Assembly: GCA_022560025.1 (NCBI GenBank)
Contig: JAFISE010000303.1
Coordinates: 1 to 26,340, forward strand
Source: Stagonosporopsis chrysanthemi
Lineage: Eukaryota > Ascomycota > Dothideomycetes > Pleosporales > Didymellaceae
Length of the DNA stretch: 26,340 nucleotides
Direction: 5' to 3'
The notes under the pieces were generated by a model. That model saw only the letters and a program-made list of their open reading frames with translations. It was not told where the DNA came from and made no database searches. Positions within the stretch are counted from its first letter, which is position 1. Each line of letters begins with the position of its first letter. The translations under genes were made by a program, and so were the position numbers. This document shows, piece by piece, positions 19,366 through 26,340 of the stretch.

Positions 19366-21710
19366 ACCCCAGCTCTATCGAAATAGAAAAAACCAAATAG
19401 ATGAGATATATAAGTCGCAGATAAATGCGTCACGACCGAATACGATTCCTTATGAACTTCACACACGGGTGCAAGCGGTGACGAGATTTTCTCTTCTGCT
19501 ACGTGAGATCCACTATGAGGCTGCTTGAGGCTGAAAACATGCTTGCAAGGGCCTGCGCAACCCCGGACGCGCCCGAGTTTCTTCACATGTGTGCCCAATC
19601 TCTTGCTGATTTTTGCTTGCGCTGCACCTCCGACTCCGAGCCCACCCGTGTGTCGGACGCCGATGGACCCACTTTGAGCCGCATCGGAGGTGTGCCAGGC
19701 TGTGGTACTGCGATACTACCCGCTGGTGATTGCTGCTGTACGCAGCCGGCCGGCACTGTTTCTACAATCTCTGTTCCTCATACAGACCTCATACAGTGAC
19801 AAGATTTTTCAAAGCTGGCTGTATCATTCCTGGTGCAAGTCTCCGTTCTCGCATCGAGCAGCCATTATTGTATGAGAGCAGGATCAAGCCAGAACGACCA
19901 AATCGTTCCTGCTTTTGTTCACGACTACATTGGCATTCTGAAAAGCCGCACAAGATGCGTAACATAGCTTCTAAGTCGTATCGAGATCCTTGAGCCCACA
20001 AGCGTGCAGAGTGATCTCTTAAACGTGTGCCATACAGCATGGTTTGAGCTCGCGTGCTCTTTTTGAACAGCACGTTGTTACTGCTATCTGCCTGGGTAAT
20101 TTCCAACCTTTGCAGAGCAGCACTTAGAGACTCACAGAAACGCACATTCCTATCATCCCACGGTTGCAATCCGACAAAGGATTCTGTGGGTAAGACCGGT
20201 CATTGCAGCTCTTTGAACTGAGACAACAACTTTATGATCATACTGGTGAAGGAAATATAGATGAATACTCTTCCCGCAACCAGGCTCCTTATTGTTACTC
20301 CATACCGCACAGAAGGAGCGCGGTTTACAAAAGAGCCCGTTTATTTTGGGTGATCATTGTCAAGCAGCATATAACCCAATGATGGTTACAAGTATTACAT
20401 GAACTTGCGTTGAGAACTACAGTACACTTCTTGTAGAGACATCGGGTAACTGTCAGGTTTTCCATGGTCGCCAGCGTCTCCACGCCGATCGTCCCTACGT
20501 GTATGACGAGGTGCCTCCTGAGGAAGCGGCAATATGCGTCCCAATCTCCGCCCGTGACATGCGTGAACTTGTAGACTTCCGACTAATAGGTGTAGATCTG
20601 TGGCTCGCTGGGCAATTTTGGAGCTTTCGCCACTGTTGGCGCAGTCGGCGCTTCTCTTGTCTTTTCGAACATGCTGGTTGTCCGGAGGCCAGCGACGCCT
20701 TTGCAGGCGCGACAAATGCTGAATGGCCAGTCTGGCATGCAGCAATGTGATGTACGATTTGGTATGTGCTGATGTTGCCTCCTTGAGCCTGGATCAGATC
20801 TGTGATGGACGGTACGAGCTTCTGCAGCTCTCGGACGAATTCTGCCCGTGTACTGCAGGGTCGGCACCTGGACTGGAGGCTCGTGCTCACGACTGTCAGC
20901 CGGTGACGAGTGTCTATATGATTATTAGTCAGATTACACAGAGACTTTAGTACACTGTAGCCGTTTACTGGGGAATTGGGCCTGGGTGGTTCTGCTGTTA
21001 TCTATTGCTTGGTGTTGTCATGTTTATTAACAGCGGATTTTGAGTGGCTGGTGGAGAGTAAGGTCGCCGTAACAGTGCTTGAGCAGTAAAAAGCTAACCT
21101 CGGTGAAGTGGCACTTGGGGCCTTGGTTTCATGCTAAGCAGTAGAAGAAATGCTGTGGTACTTCATCCCAGGTGAAGGACAAGTACCTTGGCCGTCTACT
21201 ACTAGCCTAATTGGGCATAAGCTCGTTACGTGACATACGTGTTCACTCCAGCATAAACGAACTCGTTACTTGGACCTTTAAGAGAGGTTATTGATGGGCT
21301 GCCCTAGAGAGAATGTGACGGTTATGAGAAGCAGATCACGTGTTGGTGGTCTGGTGTTGCTTCCTCATCCTATAGAGCATCTCTTGCCTCAGCTGCATCA
21401 CAGATACGTCATGTAAATAGACCCGACTGCTGCTTCGTGCAGAGCAGACAAGAACAACACAACAACAACAGAATAGCAGAATACATGAAATTGCATTCAC
21501 CGCAACAGAGAAAGATGAATGTGGAGGCACTGTATTGACAAGCGCTTCAAGAGCTCCGACTCAACAGCATTTGCCTCGAGCTCGCCTTATATCGGCGCTA
21601 TCGACTTTCAACTCCTTTTAACTCCCGAAATGCTCGCTAATAGCACGCTTCGCTGACATCACAGCCCAAGCTGCCAATTTCTTGGTACTTCAGAGCCTTC
21701 TTCTATCATC
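19366..21710. other. intergenic between convergent genes, with degenerate coding-like pieces
   Basis: This lies between the transporter (+) and the alcohol dehydrogenase (-), so it should hold two 3' ends and no promoter need. No intact gene is seen. Minus-strand frames between 20395 and 20890 look partly coding (see separate entry). A 64-codon minus frame at 21336-21530 has a Cys-rich hydrophobic N-terminus but overlaps AAC-repeat DNA and is probably chance. Confidence 0.45.
20395..20890 (-). pseudogene. possible decayed gene, frame-hopping
   Basis: On the minus strand one frame reads FVRELQKLVPSITDLIQAQG followed by a His/Cys-containing stretch (about 20700-20840). A second frame then gives protein-like text (TSMFEKTREAPTAPTVAKAP), a TAG, and in the same frame beyond it VYKFTHVTGGDWDAYCRFLR (about 20500-20590). 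The pieces lie in order but in different frames with no usable introns between them; the only GT-AG pair tried was 37 nt, too short. I do not recognise a family. A degraded gene is the simplest explanation; chance is possible. Confidence 0.25.
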
Positions 21711-23170
21711 CTACCAGATCAGGACTGGTTTGATGGTGCCCCCCTCGTGCATGTCTGTCAAAGCTTTCTCAAAGTCATCAGACTTCACTGTGTTAGCCAC
21801 GATCTCAATTCTCATGTGCAAAAAAAGCCACTCACATCATAGAATTTTGTCAACTTTTCAATAGGGCTGTGCGTGGAGGTCAGTACACATCTGCGCATAG
21901 AAGATTGCAGGCTTACAATTTGCCCTGACGGTACCACTCAATCATTTGAGGGACAAACTGATCAATATGGTCAGTGAGATTCTACGGGAATCTGGAAAAT
22001 ATGCTTACTTTTGACGGGTTGGCGTTGCCTTCAATGCAACCTCTGATAGCGGTGCCACGCTGCTAAGTCAGCACAGGTCACAAGATCTTGCGTGTGGCGT
22101 CTTACACTCATCAAAGCTCCAAGATCCAGGTCCATCGTCTTGCCATCGACCATCCCAATTAGGACGATCTGGCCTTTTGTATGCAAGGCTGGAACTGCGG
22201 CCGCAATCAAAGACACTACACCGGTTGTGTCCAGAACTGCATGAGCGCCCTTCGGGGCAATCTGTCGGATTGCTGCAGGTAGATCGGTCGTGATGTCTTT
22301 GAAGTCAGATGTGTTGATAACATGCGTTGCGCCCATCTCCTTGACCAACTCAAGGCGCGAATGTACTCTATCAACCCCAACGATTGTGTGTACTCCTCGA
22401 ACGTGTGCAGCCTGCTGAAGATTAACTTCTTGCGTCCAAATTGGCTTTATGGATCGCTTGACCTACCATGATGGCTGATATGCCAACGCCACCGAGACCA
22501 AACACCTGGCATGTCTGGTTAACTTCTCCACTCTCCGAAGTAGCGATAGTAAACTCACGACTACTACGTCTTTTTTGCCAGCATCGACAATCTCGGTCAC
22601 AGCAGCAGCGCCTGTCTGATATCCGCAGCCCATAGGGGCAAATAGCTTCAGCTCTTCCTCGTCCTTGACCAGCTCCTGGACGTTCACAACCGATGTTCCC
22701 TTCACCAAAGCTATGCTAGAAAAGCTTGATTGGCCGAAGAACAGTCCGCCGGCGGATTTTCCGCCCTCAATCTGGTAGATGTCTGGCACGTTGAACAAGT
22801 TCCTGACGGGAAATTCATTGCAGTAGCTGGGTGTCTCATCTTCACAAGCACGACAATCATTGTTGCCGCAGTAATCGAAGCTCAGAAGGACCTTATCTCC
22901 TTTCTTGACATGGTTGACTCTACTTCCAACCTTTTCGACAATGCCCGCACCTTCATGACCCATGACTTTGGGATAGGGCTGGAAGCCTGGCACGCCCTCG
23001 GGGAAGGTAGAGATGCCGACGTCAGTGTGGCAGATACCGGAGGCGATGATCTTGACCAAGAGTTCGCCTTCACCGGGTTCCCGTATTTGTACCTTCTGCT
23101 TGCGCCATAACGGGTGGGTCCCGTTCGGGGCGTGGCTGACAATTGCTGTGGCAGGAATTGGGTGTGACAT
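21711..23170 (-). CDS. zinc-dependent alcohol dehydrogenase (aryl/benzyl-alcohol type), 384 aa
   Basis: Seven exons on the minus strand: 23170-22559, 22505-22467, 22414-22106, 22059-22009, 21957-21917, 21866-21836 and 21782-21711. The introns are 53, 52, 46, 51, 50 and 53 nt, all GT-AG, and the sum is 1155 nt in frame. It is an NAD-type medium-chain dehydrogenase that would oxidise an alcohol to an aldehyde in the cytosol. Catalytic zinc ligands are Cys47 (GICHTD), His72/Glu73 (GHEGAG) and Cys182 (GCGYQTG). Structural-zinc cysteines are 101, 106, 109 and 117, with the first gap two residues longer than usual. The Rossmann motif is GLGGVG (207-212), with Asp at the end of beta-2 (VGVDR) favouring NAD. 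The C-terminus KPVLIW is family-typical. The last splice uses AAG at 21785-21783, since the nearby CAG breaks the frame. The TTG upstream of the ATG is not used. The substrate is unknown. Confidence 0.9.
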
Positions 23171-23420
23171 CTTCAAGGATCGGGATTGGTTCTGGGGAAA
23201 GACTGAGACTCATTTGCAAAGAGTTTGGGTAGACCACCTCTTTATGTGCATGTTACGTGCTGAGTCGTAGCGGACGTGGGCGTGGGGAACATATCAGCCA
23301 ATTAGCGTCAAGCGGAGACCCCACACCCACCCCCCTGAGCCTGGGCACCTCCCATTCCTGGCTAGTGAGGCGATCGTGTCACGTTTCATCTTCGATCCGA
23401 GGTAGATTCCAATAGCCGGC
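23171..23420 (-). promoter_or_regulatory. alcohol dehydrogenase promoter region
   Basis: Upstream of the dehydrogenase start there are CreA-type SYGGRG sites in both orientations (GTGGGG at 23282-23287 and CCCCAC at 23319-23324), a CCAAT pentamer near 23298, and a CCGAGG (CCTCGG complement) at 23397-23402. These fit carbon-catabolite control, but such short motifs are common and the link is inferred. Confidence 0.35.
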
Positions 23421-23866
23421 TGTATGTATTATAAGTGGTCAGTCTGTACAATGTCCACGATGGCCCACGTGTTTTCCAAAGACCATTGGCCGCTGATACC
23501 TTCAAATTCCTTGGCTCCGCCGTCATGGCTACATTGCTATTCCAGTCCTACGGAGTATGCGATGCAAGTCGAACTGCGGTTATCAGGGTCATGCGTTGCC
23601 CATAACCTGGCAGAAAAATCATCTCTCGACTCTGCCAAAACGTCAGTTGACTCCGGATATTGCACATTGTCGATCTGGGACATGGTAAATATTTGTTTCG
23701 ATGACATTGCAGCACGTTGAAGATTAGATACGACGCCTTCCGAGAACTGCTTAATACAGCGCCCTCGTTGCTGTCAAGCTTGTAACAGCTCTGCTTCCCA
23801 AACCACCAACTGAAGCAAAGAATCCAGCTCGCGCCGTATTCGGGAAGACCAGCTCTTGCCACATGC
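23421..23866. other. intergenic, no supported gene
   Basis: This lies between the dehydrogenase promoter and the 3' end of the next minus-strand gene. One 98-codon + frame exists but has no coding character or splice partner. The right end would be the 3' UTR of the 746-aa gene; no clear polyadenylation signal is seen. Confidence 0.4.
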
Positions 23867-26216
23867 TCACTGCACCTTCCTTCTCTTCGAGCTCTTCTCA
23901 TTAGCAGCGGCAAACTCTTTCTGATCCTTACAGTCTCGAATTTCCTTGAGCACTCGCAATCGGTCTTTTTTTATGGCCTCAGTGTGGCGAGTGATGGCAT
24001 CTTTATCGGGTTGTGTGCTTTCGCCTAGGGCAATCAGCGAATCGATTCCGGCTTCTTCTAGAAGGCTCGGGACTTCGCTCAGCATTGTCGTATAACGCTT
24101 ATGAGAACGGCACCATTTGATGACGGACGTCAGCGGCCCTGCATCAGCTCCTGATGGCAAATCCTTCAGACCAACTGCAAGGCCAAGCAGCGGGTAGTCT
24201 GTTGTCTCCCACACAGTGCTCGTCCACTGCTCGGCAGTGTAACTGGGGTTAGGATTGGCCGATACATCAACACGAACTTTGTTACCATCTTCTTTGCGGT
24301 CCCAATGGAGATAACCGTGCACTGTACCCGCGATGCACAACGACCCTGCAGGCAACTGCCTCACCATGTTGACAAAGTTCGCGATGTCACTCGCGGACAT
24401 ACCAGATTGAAGAAGCCGGTTGGCAGCTCCACGCCATTGGTAGTGGGACGGAAAGTAAACCAGGAGTTCGAAGATGGTGAATTCCACATCCTTGAGGAGT
24501 GCGATGTTGACATGCGCCGGGGTTGCAACGCTCTTCAGGGGACAGAAGTCGCTCCGAGTTTGCTTCACCAGGTAATGATCCACGCTCGGGTCTTTGTCTG
24601 TCAAACTGAGAGCCATGAGGCTGGCAATAGGTTGCTTAATCATGCGTCCACTCAGTGGAATGCCGGACCCTCGCCAAGACTTTCCAGGTGCAGCTTTGAA
24701 CAGGGCTATCGAGCCAGGAGTCCAGTCTCGGAGCCATCGCCATGCGTCATCCAGGTCGATCATATCGTCCGGACAATCGCGGCCTTCAATGTAGTGAGAA
24801 GTTTTAGGGATCGTGAAGGCTGAAGGGGACCCTGTGACAGTTGTGACGCTGGTGCCGAGGTAAGAGTTCTCTGTTGCAGTGTCAAGTTCAAGACCTCCTT
24901 CGACATGCGCCCAAGGCAGTGACCAATCTACGCCCTCGAAATTGAAGACCTCGTAATCAGATACATCGCCCCATGCTGAGAGGATCGGCAGTAAACCGTA
25001 CTCGGGGTGTGACTTGCCGCCGGGGACGTATTTTTGAAGACCACCTTGTTGCACCTCCTCGCAGGTCAATGGTAGAGGACCCACCGGAGTCAGCTTGAAT
25101 ATCTGCTGATAAGGGTCGAATACGATAGGATGTAGCCCAGACCAGCAGGTCTGGCGCCAACCTGGGGGCAAAGCCAACGTCGGGGCATGAGCAACGTCAG
25201 GGAGCCCATCATTGAGAGGTATGTAGTGGGTATGAAACAGTAAACGAGGATCGGCTGTAGGCCACGGGTACGAAGGATGAGTGCTTCCTCCGGGAGGATA
25301 ACGAAGCTGCCAGTCTGTCGACTGATGCACAGGAAGATCAATGCTGTCCGAAAGAGCAATTTCGAAAGGGGACACAATCGGATCGGCTTGCGTGAGCACC
25401 GGCTCTGGGGATTGTTGAGGCAACAAGTGCGGTGCCTTGCTAGCAGACTTCACGGATTTGATAGCCTTAGGGGCTTTGACAGCTTCGACGGTCGGGTCGA
25501 GACCATGTTTCGCTTCGAAAGTATTGTTTTAGCTTATTGGAACGTTTGTTTAAGAAGCGCCTACCTTGTGTGTTGAGCTTGTCTCTGATTCGCATGCTGC
25601 GCCTGGCCGACGGCGGACTGGAGGCTTCCCGTGTGAGCTCTGCATCACTCTCCAGTGACACCGTGGACCTTAATTTTCCGTCTCCAGGTAGGCATGTGAT
25701 GCTCGTAGAATCAAGAACCGACGCAGAGCGAGTTGTAATCGGCGACATTGAGGGATGCTGCGGCTCCACGCACTCATCGACCCAGAAGACGTTAACTGGA
25801 GCCCTGCTGCGCTCGCCCAGATTATCGTCGGACGCAACGGTGGATGGCAACATTGATACGCCAGAGGAGCCTGAAGGTGTTTGAGGAGACGGTAGGCCAT
25901 GCCATTTAGTCATGATGGTCTTGGAGGTAGGCGTTTCAGGAAAACGCATCACAACATCCGAGGGAGTGATCTCTACTGATGGCGGGTAGCAAGAATCCCC
26001 GAATCGCATCTCGTATGCCGTACTTGGCGTATGAGGCACAAGTTCGGCTGCAGTATGTTTGTCAGCTTGAAAAGACTCCTTTGACAAGTTCTGGGGTTAC
26101 TTACCGCTGAAGAGCTCTGCTTCTCGTACCGGCGATGGTGTTCGACACACTTCCTCCATTGTGGCTCGTGTTCTTTGAACTGGATCTTTGGCAGGTCGCT
26201 GAAGAGACAACCTCAT
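23867..26216 (-). CDS. fungal protein of unknown function, 746 aa, three exons
   Basis: The exons are 26216-26105, 26047-25565 and 25512-23867. The introns are 57 and 52 nt, GT-AG, phases 1 and 1, total 2241 nt in frame. Two starts are possible: 26216 (MRLSLQRPAK) or an in-frame Met at 26159 (MEEVCRTPSP); I take the first. Residues 1 to about 210 are Ser/Pro/Thr-rich and look disordered. Residues about 280-680 are globular, rich in Trp, Pro and aromatics (PSYPWPTADPRLLFHTHYIP, WRQTCWSGLHPIVFDPYQQ, DDAWRWLRDWTPGSIALF, ELLVYFPSHYQWRGAANRLL, GTVHGYLHW). The C-terminus is a charged helix ending SSKRRKVQ, a likely nuclear localisation signal. There is no signal peptide or membrane segment. I do not recognise the family; conserved splice joins and the long clean frame make it a real gene. 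A nuclear or regulatory role is only suggested by the basic tail. Confidence 0.8.
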
Positions 26217-26223
26217 TACCAGC

Positions 26224-26317
26224 GGGGGGGGGGGGGGGGGGGGGAAAAAAAAAATAAAAAGGGGGGGGGGAAGAGATAGAGAGGAGGGGAGGGGGGGGGG
26301 AGGGGGGGGAAAAGAGA
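26224..26317 (+). repeat. homopurine tract with G21, A10, G10 runs
   Basis: About 94 bp are almost pure purine on the + strand: 21 G, 10 A, T, 5 A, 10 G, then mixed GA and G-runs, with only two T interruptions. It begins 8 bp from the start codon of the minus-strand gene, whose leader would therefore be polypyrimidine. It could form G-quadruplex or triplex DNA, or mark low-quality sequence near a contig end. Confidence 0.85.
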
Positions 26318-26340
26318 CCGTTTTCAATGGGTGGTTGGGG

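Noticed and set aside
21336..21530. 64-codon minus frame with a Cys-rich hydrophobic N-terminus
   Set aside because: It lies over AAC-type simple repeats whose antisense gives Cys/Val runs, with no support for a gene.
12360..23170. A catabolic or biosynthetic gene cluster of acetyltransferase, transporter and dehydrogenase
   Set aside because: The genes are 2-3 kb apart, on different strands, of housekeeping or common families, with no core biosynthetic enzyme or cluster regulator.

Overview
The window reads as a chromosome segment from a filamentous ascomycete (Pezizomycotina), possibly Dothideomycetes. This is inferred from short GT-AG introns of 46-72 nt with CTRAY-type branch sites, a retroelement scarred by repeat-induced point mutation (RIP), a decayed heterokaryon-incompatibility-like locus, and fungal-type gene families. 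No taxon was identified by database search. All gene models below were spliced by eye and checked for frame continuity.

Layout. Positions 1 to about 3316 are a Ty1/copia retrotransposon wrecked by RIP: integrase, reverse transcriptase and RNase H remnants lie in order on the + strand, full of TA and TAG. A candidate 3' LTR follows, to about 3432. Next to this AT-rich block come two minus-strand genes. One encodes a possible small secreted protein (3559-4110). The other is a four-exon gene (4261-6245) for a secreted, proline-rich, coiled-coil protein; it carries the domain usually found at the C-terminus of large fungal GH18 chitinases but has no chitinase domain, and its last exon holds a one-base homopolymer frameshift. 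From 6246 to 9631 is accessory-looking DNA: a small two-exon lineage-type gene (7155-7733), a HET-like fragment with an in-frame stop (7937-8623), and sequence without convincing genes.

From about 9.6 kb the content turns to core metabolism. There is a two-exon mitochondrial pentatricopeptide-repeat protein (9632-11513) and a four-exon carnitine O-acetyltransferase (12360-14459). The latter has a presequence, an internal Met after the presequence and a C-terminal AKL, the expected layout for dual mitochondrial/peroxisomal targeting. Its promoter carries CCTCGG elements of the fatty-acid-response type. A long gene-poor stretch (14460-17814) precedes an intronless MFS sugar transporter (17815-19365). 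After 2.3 kb with only degenerate coding-like pieces come a seven-exon zinc alcohol dehydrogenase (21711-23170, minus) and a three-exon 746-aa protein of unknown function (23867-26216, minus). The start codon of the last gene abuts a striking homopurine/poly-G tract at the window edge.

The acetyltransferase, transporter and alcohol dehydrogenase are all carbon-source genes, but they are separately transcribed and do not form an obvious cluster. The most unusual item is the secreted chitinase-tail protein beside the RIP-scarred element. I did not find convincing evidence of a wholly new multi-gene system.
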